Source of the DNA: Myxococcaceae bacterium
GTDB taxonomy: Bacteria > Myxococcota > Myxococcia > Myxococcales > Myxococcaceae
Length of the DNA: 40,057 bases
Direction of reading: 5' to 3'
Assembly (NCBI GenBank): GCA_016926755.1
Contig: JAFGNZ010000190.1
Coordinates: 1 to 40,057, forward strand
Shown here in pieces: positions 8,618 to 16,422 of this stretch. The notes below the pieces were generated by a model. It worked only from the letters and a program-made list of their open reading frames with translations, did no database searches and was not told where the DNA came from. A program made the position numbers and the translations under genes. Position 1 is the first letter of the stretch. Each line of letters begins with the position of its first letter.

Positions 8618-9199
8618 ATGCCGGCGAACAAGGTGGATCTCGCGGCACGCCTCACGGCCGCTCATCCAGGAGACAACGTCCTCGGGCTGTTCTTCACCAC
8701 GGTGTTCCACATCGTCGAGCAGCAGGCAGGGCCCGCCGCCCTGATGAAGGTGCGCACCGGCGAGCTGGCCAAGGACTACAGCGAGCTGCGCATGTATCCG
8801 GTGCAGGACTTCCTCCACCTCATCTACCAGGTGGCGGATCTGCTCGAGGGAAAGCTCGGCTCTCCGGAGGACGTCTTCCGCACCTGCGGGGAGACGAGCA
8901 TGACGCGCTACAACTCCGGCCCGGGCCGCTTCCTCTTCGGCGTGCTCGTCCGGGGGGATCCGCACAAGCTCTTCTCCATGGCGCAGATCGGCTACAGCAC
9001 CGCCGTCACCTACGGGCGCCGCGAGTACAAGCCCGTCAGCCCCAAGGCCGGCGTGCTGCGCGCCAACGGCGACATGATCCCCCCGGCCTACCATGAGGGC
9101 GTCATCATCGGCTCGCTGAAGCTGCTCAACATCCAGGGCCACGCGCGGGCTCGCCCGCAGGGGGTGGACCGCGTGGAGTACGACATCACCTGGAACTGA
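8618..9199 (+). CDS. TIGR02265 (DUF2378) family protein, Myxococcus paralogous family
   Basis: The 193-residue protein starts MPANKVDLAA after an AGGGG. Features such as DYSELRMYPVQDFL, the segment around TRYNSGPGRFLFG, and the C-terminal half with YGRREYKP and the final DRVEYDITW fit the Myxococcus-expanded family TIGR02265/DUF2378. The family is present in many copies in myxobacteria and has no established function. There is no signal peptide or membrane segment. A candidate -10 box, TAGAAT, lies at 8566-8571. Its last 14 bases overlap, tail to tail, the end of the leftward graspetide precursor gene. Whether it has anything to do with that locus is open. Confidence 0.85.
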   Translation: MPANKVDLAARLTAAHPGDNVLGLFFTTVFHIVEQQAGPAALMKVRTGELAKDYSELRMYPVQDFLHLIYQVADLLEGKLGSPEDVFRTCGETSMTRYNSGPGRFLFGVLVRGDPHKLFSMAQIGYSTAVTYGRREYKPVSPKAGVLRANGDMIPPAYHEGVIIGSLKLLNIQGHARARPQGVDRVEYDITWN

Positions 9200-9374
9200 G
9201 GCCCGCGCCTCGGGGGCGGGGGCCGCCGCTCTCCTCCCCGACCGCCAGGGTCGTCACCGGCCGGGGCTTGCCCTTGCCCGCCTGCTCGTCCAGGCTCTCG
9301 GACTTCGGGGGCTCGCCGGCGCCTGGCTCGGGCAGCTCGTACCGGATGAACGATGCTCTGTGGCGCTCCGTCAT
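9186..9374 (-). CDS. Graspetide (omega-ester peptide) precursor with TTLAVGEE core
   Basis: The gene encodes 62 residues and has a strong Shine-Dalgarno, AGGAGG, four bases before the ATG. Codons are almost all G/C-ending, as in a real gene here. The leader begins MTERHRASFIRYELPEP; residues 41-48 are Thr-Thr-Leu-Ala-Val-Gly-Glu-Glu (coding bases 9231-9254), followed by a 14-residue Gly/Pro/Arg/Ser-rich tail. This matches the TTxxxxEE core of plesiocin-type graspetides, in which two Thr side chains are joined by esters to two Glu side chains, giving a hairpin-like bicycle. The ATP-grasp ligase required for that chemistry is encoded divergently 113 bp away. Only one core is present. The peptide type is inferred from the core motif plus the neighbour; the leader does not closely match any that I can recall with certainty. 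Confidence 0.78.
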   Translation of the reverse strand: MTERHRASFIRYELPEPGAGEPPKSESLDEQAGKGKPRPVTTLAVGEESGGPRPRGAGLSSR

Positions 9375-9487
9375 GGTGCCTCCTGAAGCGGGAGGGGGGC
9401 TGGGTTGCCGCCCACCCATCTATACGCCGAAGGTGAGTCCTGCTTGCCTGGAGCGGAAGTCTCCGAGTCCCCGAGGGGGGAGGCAGC

Positions 9488-10435
9488 ATGCGAATCGGTA
9501 TCTTCGGCGAGGCCAAGGATCCACAGTGCGCCGCGGTGGCCCGAGAGGCGGCGGCGCTCGGCGCGGAAGCGCTGTACGTGGACAGCCGCGCGCTGGACGA
9601 GGGCCAGCCCCTGTCCATGCTGGACGGGAAGACCTTCTACCTGGGGCAGCCCGTGGACGAGGTGCGCGGCTTCTACGTGCGCTCCATCCCCGCCCCCTAC
9701 GTCGCGGCGATGAAGAAGGATCCGGCGCTGGTGCTCCACGAGGACTGGTTCACCACCTTCAACCAGACGCGGGGGCGGGCGGGGTACTTCGTGGCGTGGC
9801 TGCTGCAGCTGTCGCACCGGGGCGCCACGCTGGTCAACGGCCCGCACGCGGCCAGCGTGATGCAGTATCCGCCCTACCAGCTCCACGCGCTGCGCAGCCT
9901 GGGAGCCAGGGTCCCGCGCACGCTCATCTCGAATGATCCGGCCGCCATCCGCGCCTTCCACGCGGAGGTGAAGGACGTGCTCTACAAGCCCCTGCTGGGC
10001 GGGGCGGGCGCGCGGGCGCTGGAGGCCGAGGCGCTGGAGCGCCTGGAGGCGCTGACGGCCGCGCCCGTCATCTTCCAGGAGCGCGTGCAGGGCGAGGACG
10101 TGCGCGTGCTGCTGGTGGGAGACGAGCTCGTCTCGTGCGTGGCCTCCACGACGCCGGAGCAGCGCCTGGCCCTCGAGGGCGACGCTGACGCCGGCGAGCT
10201 CCTGTACCATGAGGTGGCGCTGCCCGAGCCCGTGCAGCGCTTCTGCCGGGCGGCGGCGAGGGCGTGCGGGCTGACGTTCGCGGGCTTCCAGCTCAAGCAG
10301 CGCGGCAACGACTTCGTCTTCCTGGAGCTCAACAGCACGCCCGGCTACCTGGAGGTGGAGCTGCAGCTGGGGCACCGCATCAGCCGGGCCATCGCGCGCC
10401 GGGTGGTGGAGGGCGCGCGCGCGGCGATGCGGTAG
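9488..10435 (+). CDS. ATP-grasp ligase, predicted graspetide macrocyclase
   Basis: The 315-residue protein has the three-part layout of RimK/MvdD-type ATP-grasp enzymes. An N-terminal Rossmann-like lobe (MRIGIFGEAKDPQC) is followed by the ATP-binding Lys167 in LYKPLLGGAG, then FQERVQGEDVRVLLVG (Glu198, Asp204, Arg206), and the metal-binding FLELNSTPG (Glu280, Asn282). The D-x-R at 204-206 occupies the place where graspetide ligases carry a motif proposed to contact the core. It should activate Glu side-chain carboxylates of the TTLAVGEE peptide as acyl phosphates, and Thr hydroxyls then attack to form esters. The start is supported by GGGAGG four bases upstream. The gene is divergent from the precursor, so the 113-bp gap must hold both promoters. 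Convergent kup ends 10 bp downstream. A general RimK-like ligase is the alternative. Confidence 0.82.
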   Translation: MRIGIFGEAKDPQCAAVAREAAALGAEALYVDSRALDEGQPLSMLDGKTFYLGQPVDEVRGFYVRSIPAPYVAAMKKDPALVLHEDWFTTFNQTRGRAGYFVAWLLQLSHRGATLVNGPHAASVMQYPPYQLHALRSLGARVPRTLISNDPAAIRAFHAEVKDVLYKPLLGGAGARALEAEALERLEALTAAPVIFQERVQGEDVRVLLVGDELVSCVASTTPEQRLALEGDADAGELLYHEVALPEPVQRFCRAAARACGLTFAGFQLKQRGNDFVFLELNSTPGYLEVELQLGHRISRAIARRVVEGARAAMR

Positions 10436-10445
10436 GCCCTGGCGC

Positions 10446-12368
10446 CTACAGCTCCACCTGCGTGCCCAGCTCCACCACGCGGTTGGGGGGGATCCGGAAG
10501 AACGCCGTGGCGCTGCGCGCGTTGCGGCTCATCCACGAGAACAGCGCCTCGCGCCAGATCGCCATCCCCGGCTTCTTCGAGGGGATCAACGTCTCGCGCC
10601 CCAGGAAGAACGAGGTGGACATCAGCTGGAACTGCAGGCCCTTCTCCCGGCACTTCTTGAGGATGTCCGGGATGCTGGGGTTCTCCATGAAGCCGTAGCG
10701 GGCGATCACCCGCACGAAGCCCAGCTCCAGCGGCTCCACCTCCACCCGCTCCTCCAGCGCCACGTGCGGCACGTCCTCCGAGAGGATGGTGAGCAGCACC
10801 ACCTGCTCGTGCAGCACCTTGTTGTGCTTGAGGTTGTGCAGCAGCGCCGGCGGCGAGCCCTCCGGGTTGCCCGTCATGAACACCGCCGTGCCCGGCACCC
10901 GCACCGGCGCGTGCTCGCCCTTGAAGCTGTCCAGCAGATCCTCGAGGTCCATGCTCGCCGCGCGCAGCTTGCCCGCGAGGATCTCCCGCCCGCGCTTCCA
11001 CGTCGTCATCAGCGTGAAGAGCGCCACCGCCAGCACCAGCGGGAACCAGCCGCCATCAGCGATCTTCACCGCGTTGGCGCCGAAGAAGGACAGGTCCACC
11101 GCCAGGAACGCCCCTGCCACCGGCAGCGCCACCGCCCGCCGCACGCCCCAGCGCTCGCGCGCCAGCACGTACGCCAGCATCGTGGTGATGGCCATGGTCG
11201 TCGTCACCGCGATGCCGTACGCCGCCGCCAGCGCGCTCGAGGAGCGGAACCCCAGCACGAGCGCCACGACGCCCACCAGCAACATCAGGTTGAGGCCAGG
11301 CAGGTAGATCTGCCCCTTCTCCTCCGCCGAGGTGTGCACCACCTCCATGCGCGGAGAGTACCCGAGCTGCATCGACTGGCGCGTGAGCGAGAAGGCACCC
11401 GAGATGAGCGCCTGGGACGCGATCACCGTGGCCCCCGTGGCCAGCGCCACGAGCGGGTAGAGCGCCCAGTCCGGGGCCAGCAGGTAGAAGGGGTTGCGCG
11501 CCGCCGTCGGATCCCTCAGCAGCAGCGCCCCCTGCCCCAGGTAGTTGAGCATCAACCCCGGCAGCACCAACGCGAACCACGCCTGGCGGATGGGCTTCCA
11601 GCCAAAGTGCCCCATGTCCGCGTAGAGGGCCTCGCCGCCCGTCACCACCAGGAAGACGGCGCCCAGCACCAGGAAGCCGTGTCCCCCGTTCTCCAGGAAG
11701 AAGCGCACCCCGTGCGTCGGCGACAGCGCCCCCAGCACCGCCGGGTTGTGCACCAGTTCCTTTCCCCCCAGCACTCCCAGCGCGATGAACCACAGGCACA
11801 TGAAGGGCCCGAACACGTTGCCGATGCCCCCCGTCCCGTGCCGCTGCACCAGGAAGAGCGTCAGCAGGATGACCAGCGTAATCGGGATGATGTAGGGCTC
11901 GAAGACGGGGGTCGCCACGCTCAGGCCCTCCACCGCGCTCAGCACCGAGATGGCCGGCGTGATGAGCCCGTCCCCGTACAGGAGCGACGCGCCGAAGATT
12001 CCCAGCACCAGCAGCACGGGGCGCGCCGGGCTCGGCCCCCGGCTTCCCCGGGGCCGCTGCATGACCAGCGCCAGCAGCGCCAGGATGCCGCCCTCGCCCC
12101 GGTTGTCTGCTCGCATCACGAAGATCAGGTACTTCACCGAGACGACGATGAGCAGTGACCAGAAGATGAGCGACAGCACCCCCAGCACGTTGCCCGGCGT
12201 CGCGGCGATCCCGTGCGGCCCACTGAAGCACTCGCGCAGCGCGTACAGCGGGCTGGTGCCAATGTCCCCGTAGACGATGCCCAGCGCGCCCAGCGCCAGC
12301 AGCGCCGTGCGTTTGAAGGTATCTGGCCCCTCGGCCAGGGAGGCGGGGGCTTCTGGGGTCGGGTTCAC
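10446..12368 (-). CDS. kup: Kup low-affinity potassium transporter
   Basis: The 640-residue protein is a full-length KUP/HAK/KT family K+ uptake permease. The N-terminus has the signature GALGIVYGDIGTSPLYA in the first membrane helix, followed by about twelve hydrophobic segments ending near residue 450. A hydrophilic cytoplasmic C-terminal domain of about 180 residues follows, also as expected. It imports K+ with protons. The start is a GTG at 12366-12368 with GGAGG just upstream. It stands alone and is convergent with the ATP-grasp gene. No regulatory K+ riboswitch was seen. Confidence 0.95.
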   Translation of the reverse strand: MNPTPEAPASLAEGPDTFKRTALLALGALGIVYGDIGTSPLYALRECFSGPHGIAATPGNVLGVLSLIFWSLLIVVSVKYLIFVMRADNRGEGGILALLALVMQRPRGSRGPSPARPVLLVLGIFGASLLYGDGLITPAISVLSAVEGLSVATPVFEPYIIPITLVILLTLFLVQRHGTGGIGNVFGPFMCLWFIALGVLGGKELVHNPAVLGALSPTHGVRFFLENGGHGFLVLGAVFLVVTGGEALYADMGHFGWKPIRQAWFALVLPGLMLNYLGQGALLLRDPTAARNPFYLLAPDWALYPLVALATGATVIASQALISGAFSLTRQSMQLGYSPRMEVVHTSAEEKGQIYLPGLNLMLLVGVVALVLGFRSSSALAAAYGIAVTTTMAITTMLAYVLARERWGVRRAVALPVAGAFLAVDLSFFGANAVKIADGGWFPLVLAVALFTLMTTWKRGREILAGKLRAASMDLEDLLDSFKGEHAPVRVPGTAVFMTGNPEGSPPALLHNLKHNKVLHEQVVLLTILSEDVPHVALEERVEVEPLELGFVRVIARYGFMENPSIPDILKKCREKGLQFQLMSTSFFLGRETLIPSKKPGMAIWREALFSWMSRNARSATAFFRIPPNRVVELGTQVEL

Positions 12369-12428
12369 GGCCTCCGCTTTAGCTGAATCTGTGTGAGGAG
12401 CAACTGACTCCCGCCCTCGCGTCTCCTC

Positions 12429-12455
12429 ATTTTACAGCATGACTGGAATAGACAA
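12429..12455 (-). promoter_or_regulatory. Candidate sigma70-type promoter for kup
   Basis: Read leftward, TTGTCT (12455-12450) is followed after 15 bp by TAAAAT (12434-12429), five of six matches to the -10 consensus. It lies about 60 bp before the kup GTG. The spacing is short of the usual 17 bp. Confidence 0.3.
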
Positions 12456-12585
12456 CCCACCAGGAGCTTGCTCGCCTGGGGGTGTGCATATGTAGGCGTG
12501 TCCACCGGCATACTTCCGGCGACAATCACCTTTGCTCAATCCATTGTTCACATGTGCGATCACCCTTTTGGGGGGCGTGCACGGA

Positions 12586-15500
12586 ATGGCTTCCTCGAGC
12601 TCGGGCCAGCAGACACAGCACTACCAGGGCAGTCCTCCGAGCCTGGCGGAGCGGTTGGCGTTGCTGGCCGAGGCCTCTCGCGTGCTCGCGGACGCGAGCC
12701 TGGAGCCCCCCGCCGTGCTCGAGCGCATCTGCGCGCTGGTGGTGCCCTCCCTGGGCGAGGCGTGCGGGCTGCGCCTGCTGTCCGAGGATGGGCAGTGGCT
12801 GCACCCCTTCGGCGTGGCGCACGCGGATCCGGCCGCCCAGGCCAGCTTCCAGGCGATGACCTTCGGGCCCCAGCGCGCGGACGAGGGGCTGTCCGCGCTG
12901 GTCATCCGCAAGGGCGAGTCGCTGCTGCTGTCCGCCCTGCCGCCCGAGGTGCTGCGCCGGGCGGTGGCGCCCACGTTCCGGGCGGCGGCCGAGCGCTTCC
13001 CCTTCAGTGATCTGCTCGTGCTGCCCATGCGCGCGCGCGGGCGCATCCTGGGCACGTTGACCGTCGCCCGGGGCCTGGGCATGCGCCCCTTCGAGGACTC
13101 CGAGCGCATGCTCCTCCAGGATCTGGCGGATCGCTCGGCGGTGGTGCTGGACGTGGCGCGCGCCTACGCGGCGGAGAAGCAGGCCCGGCAGGCCGCCGAG
13201 ATCGCCGCCGATCGCATCCTGCGCATGCAGCGCGCCACCGCGGCGCTCTCCGAGGCGCTGACGCCCGCGGACGTGGCGGGGGTGGCCATGCGCGAGGCCA
13301 TGGACGCGCTGGGCGCGGAGCAGGGCGTCGTCACCGTGGCGGGCGAGGATCCCGCCTGGCTGGAGATCCTCGGCAGCCGCAACCTGCCGCCCGAAATCCT
13401 GGAGCGCCTGATCCGCTTCCCGAACGATGCGCCCCTGCCCTCGGCGGAGGCCTACCGGACACGAGAGCCCGTGTGGGTGGAGTCGCAGGAGGCCTTCATC
13501 ACCCGCTACCCCGGCGCCCACCAACGCCCGGAGGCGTCCCCCCAGGCGGTGGCCAGCCTGCCGCTGCTCTCGCGCGGGCGGGCGCTGGGCGCGCTCTCGC
13601 TGGGCTTCCAGGCGCCGCGGACCTTCAGCGAGGACGCGCGCGCCTTCCTGAAGGATCTGGTGGGGCAGACGGCCCAGGCGCTGGAGCGGGCCCGGCTCTA
13701 CGCCGCCGAGCAGCACGCGCGCGCCAACGCCCAGCGCGCCGCCGAGCGCACCAGCCGCCTCCAGGCCGTCACCGCCGAGCTGTCCCATGCGCTCACCGCC
13801 TCGCGCGTGGCGGAGATCCTCGTGGACCATGGCGTGGCCGCGGTGGGGGCGCGCAGCGGGGGGCTGTGGCTCGTCGAGCCGGAGGCCACCCACGCGCGGC
13901 TGGTCCGCACCTTCGGCTACCCGCAGGAGGTGGTGGAGCGCTTCCAGCGGCTGCCCCTGCAGCTGGGCGCGCCGCTCATGGAGGCGCTGCGCGAGGGCCG
14001 GCCGGTGTGGATGGAGACGGCCGAGCCGGGGGCCAGCCGCGCCCCGGAGCTCGCGCGGCACAAGGGGACGACGCCCATGCCCCTGACACCCTCCATGGCC
14101 TGCCTGCCGCTGCGCGCCGAGGGGCGCACGCTGGGGGCGCTGGTGCTGGGCTTCACCGAGTCGCGCCGCTTCGACAAGGACGAGCGCGCCTTCCTGGAGC
14201 TGCTGGTGCACCCCGCCGCGGAGGCGCTGACCCGGGCGCGGCTGCTGGAGCAGCAGCAGTTGGCGCAGGCGGCGCTGCGCGAGGCGCACCAGACGCTCTC
14301 CACCATCATCCAGGCCTCCCCCGCCGCCATCGTGCTGATGGATCCGGACGGCGCGGTGCGCCTGTGGAACGCCGCCGCCGAGCGCATCTTCGGCTGGACG
14401 GAGGAGGAGGCCCTGGGGCTGCGGCTGGTGGCGGTGCCCCCGGACAGGCACGAGGAGTTCCGCGCGAACCTGGAGCGCGCGGCCCGGGGCGAGTCGCTCA
14501 TGGGCGTGGAGACGCAGCGCCAGCGCAAGGATGGCTCGCTGATCGACGTGGAGCTGTGGGCCTCGCTGGTGCACCACGCGAGCGGGCAGGTGCAGTGCGT
14601 CTACGTCATCACGGACATCACGGAGCGCAAGCGCGCGGAGGACTCGCAGCGCTTCCTGGCGCGCGCGGGCAGCGAGCTGGCCAGCAGCCTGGATGACGAG
14701 GCCACGCTGGAGCGGGTGGCGCGCCTGGCCGTGCCCTCCTGGGCGGACATCTGCTCCATCCACCTGCTGGAGGACGGCGAGCTGCGGTGCGTGGCCTCCG
14801 CGCACGCGGGCGCCGCGCCGGAGTCCCCCTCGGGAGAGCCCGAGCTCAGCGCGGTGGCCCGCATCATCGCCTCCCGGGAGCCGGAGCTGAGCAAGGAGTC
14901 CACGCCGCGGCCATGGGCCTCGCTGCGCGTGCCGCTCATGGTGCGCGGCCAGGCGCTGGGGGTGCTGTCGCTCACCACCACCCGGCGCCTCTATGACTCG
15001 CAGGATCTGGCGCTGGCGCAGGAGCTGGCCCGGCAGGCCGCGCTCGCCATCGACAACGCCCGACTCTACCACAAGGCCCAGCAGGCCGTCCGGCTGCGCG
15101 AGGAGTTCCTCTCCATCGCCAGCCACGAGCTGAAGACGCCCATCAGCGCCCTCCAGCTCCAGGTGCAGAGCCTGATGGCCACGCTGGCGCGCTCACCCAC
15201 GGGGCCGACTCCGGAGCGGCTGCGCCGCAGCCTGGAGACGGTGGACCGGCAGGTGCGGCGGCAGACGCAGCTCATCAACGACTTGCTGGACGTGTCGCGC
15301 ATCTCCGCCGGGCGGCTGCAGCTGCAGCCAGAGCCCGTGGAGCTGTCTGCGCTGGCGCGCGAGGTGGCCGAGCGCTTCGAGCCGGAGCTGACGCGCGCGG
15401 GCTCGGCCCTCATGCTCCAGCTCTCGGCGGAGACGCAGGGCCAGTGGGATCGGCTGAGGCTGGATCAGGTGCTGACGAACCTGCTGTCCAACGCGGTGAA

Positions 15501-15777
15501 GTACGGGCGGGGCAACCCCATCCAGCTCCTCACCGAGACGACGGACAACCAGGTCCGGCTTTGCGTGAAGGACGGGGGCATCGGCATCGCGGAGGAGGAT
15601 CTCGCGCGGCTCTTCAACCGCTTCGAGCGGGCGGTGTCCGAGCGCAACTACGGCGGCTTCGGCCTGGGGCTGTGGATCGCCCGGCAGATCGTCGAGGCGA
15701 TGGGCGGGAGCATCCACGTGACGAGCCAGCTCGGCGTGGGCTCCACGTTCACGGTGGAGCTCCCCCGCCGCGACTGA
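12586..15777 (+). CDS. Multi-GAF/PAS soluble sensor histidine kinase
   Basis: The 1063-residue kinase starts MASSSSGQQT; GTG and TTG codons at 12577 and 12532 are weaker alternatives. It has no membrane helix, so it should be cytoplasmic. Domains in order: three GAF domains (about residues 25-190, 210-370 and 390-550), a PAS/PAC domain (about 567-685, with IVLMDPDGAVRLWNAAAERI and ITDITERKRAED), a fourth GAF (about 690-825), a HisKA domain with SHELKTP and phospho-acceptor His847, and an HATPase domain with LTNLLSNAVKYG, KDGGIGI and GFGLGLWIARQI. All catalytic motifs are intact. The repeated GAF domains suggest integration of several small-molecule or redox signals. No response regulator lies nearby, so it is an orphan. 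A hairpin follows the gene. Confidence 0.93.
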   Translation: MASSSSGQQTQHYQGSPPSLAERLALLAEASRVLADASLEPPAVLERICALVVPSLGEACGLRLLSEDGQWLHPFGVAHADPAAQASFQAMTFGPQRADEGLSALVIRKGESLLLSALPPEVLRRAVAPTFRAAAERFPFSDLLVLPMRARGRILGTLTVARGLGMRPFEDSERMLLQDLADRSAVVLDVARAYAAEKQARQAAEIAADRILRMQRATAALSEALTPADVAGVAMREAMDALGAEQGVVTVAGEDPAWLEILGSRNLPPEILERLIRFPNDAPLPSAEAYRTREPVWVESQEAFITRYPGAHQRPEASPQAVASLPLLSRGRALGALSLGFQAPRTFSEDARAFLKDLVGQTAQALERARLYAAEQHARANAQRAAERTSRLQAVTAELSHALTASRVAEILVDHGVAAVGARSGGLWLVEPEATHARLVRTFGYPQEVVERFQRLPLQLGAPLMEALREGRPVWMETAEPGASRAPELARHKGTTPMPLTPSMACLPLRAEGRTLGALVLGFTESRRFDKDERAFLELLVHPAAEALTRARLLEQQQLAQAALREAHQTLSTIIQASPAAIVLMDPDGAVRLWNAAAERIFGWTEEEALGLRLVAVPPDRHEEFRANLERAARGESLMGVETQRQRKDGSLIDVELWASLVHHASGQVQCVYVITDITERKRAEDSQRFLARAGSELASSLDDEATLERVARLAVPSWADICSIHLLEDGELRCVASAHAGAAPESPSGEPELSAVARIIASREPELSKESTPRPWASLRVPLMVRGQALGVLSLTTTRRLYDSQDLALAQELARQAALAIDNARLYHKAQQAVRLREEFLSIASHELKTPISALQLQVQSLMATLARSPTGPTPERLRRSLETVDRQVRRQTQLINDLLDVSRISAGRLQLQPEPVELSALAREVAERFEPELTRAGSALMLQLSAETQGQWDRLRLDQVLTNLLSNAVKYGRGNPIQLLTETTDNQVRLCVKDGGIGIAEEDLARLFNRFERAVSERNYGGFGLGLWIARQIVEAMGGSIHVTSQLGVGSTFTVELPRRD

Positions 15778-15794
15778 GGGCGCCCCGGGCGGAC

Positions 15795-15826
15795 GGGCGG
15801 GCGGCCTCGTGGCCTCACGCCCGCCC
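15795..15826. terminator. Bidirectional GC hairpin between convergent genes
   Basis: GGGCGGGCG (15795-15803) pairs with CGCCCGCCC (15818-15826), a perfect 9-bp stem whose loop can fold further. It sits in the 62-bp gap between the converging genes ending at 15777 and 15840. There is no U-tract. Confidence 0.5.
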
Positions 15827-15839
15827 TGGGCTCCATGGC

Positions 15840-16412
15840 TCAGAGGGACAGCAGCAGCACGGTCGCCTGCTCCGCGGGGCTGAGCTCCTTCAGCGCCTCG
15901 GGGATCTGCACCACCGTCTCCCGCTCGAAGACCCGGTCACAGCTGCGCCGGCCCACGTAGGTGCCCGGCTCCTCGGTGCCCTTCAGCCGGTAGGTGCAGC
16001 TCCGGAGGTACACGGTGAGCTCCGCGGGGCTGTAGGTCAGCTCCGCGGGGCTGCCGCCGAAGCCGCCCTTGGCCTTGAGGGTGTCTCCCTCCACCTGGGC
16101 CTTCAGGCTGACGGCCTCGCCGCCGATGTTCCCGCTCGCCTGGTTGCCGTTGAACGTGATCACCGTGGCGGCGTCGAAGATCCGGCCCCGGATCTCCTTG
16201 CGGCTGTGGCTGAGCTGGAGGTGGGGGGCGGTGATGGCCCTCCCCGTGAGCTTCACGTTGTAGGACTGCTGGGGGAGCTTCACGGAGATGGTGGGCTCGG
16301 TCGGCGCGCCGACGGCCACTCCCCCCGCGAGCAGCCCGAGGCCCAGCATGAGACGGATGGAGCGTGGAGTTCTCATGCGGGGAAGATAGTCACCCCCCCC
16401 CTGGAACTCCAT
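15840..16412 (-). CDS. Exported protein of unknown function
   Basis: The 190-residue protein has an N-terminal hydrophobic stretch (LMLGLGLLAGGVAVGA) that looks like a Sec signal peptide cut after VGA. The mature part is rich in beta-strand-like alternation (SVKLPQQSYNVKLTGRAITA) and contains two Cys (in LRSCTY and RRSCDR) that could form a disulfide. The ATG at 16412 has GGAGG four bases upstream and starts 10 bp after the stop of the prolyl oligopeptidase gene, which suggests coupling. An ATG at 16376 gives a shorter, more typical signal peptide but has no clear ribosome binding site. I do not recognise the family. It is probably periplasmic and co-transcribed with the peptidase. Confidence 0.7.
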   Translation of the reverse strand: MEFQGGGDYLPRMRTPRSIRLMLGLGLLAGGVAVGAPTEPTISVKLPQQSYNVKLTGRAITAPHLQLSHSRKEIRGRIFDAATVITFNGNQASGNIGGEAVSLKAQVEGDTLKAKGGFGGSPAELTYSPAELTVYLRSCTYRLKGTEEPGTYVGRRSCDRVFERETVVQIPEALKELSPAEQATVLLLSL

Positions 16413-16422
16413 CCCACCTCCG

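Noticed and set aside
12526-15126. An 866-codon open frame on the minus strand
   Set aside because: It is the antisense shadow of the GAF/PAS histidine kinase, typical of high-GC DNA.
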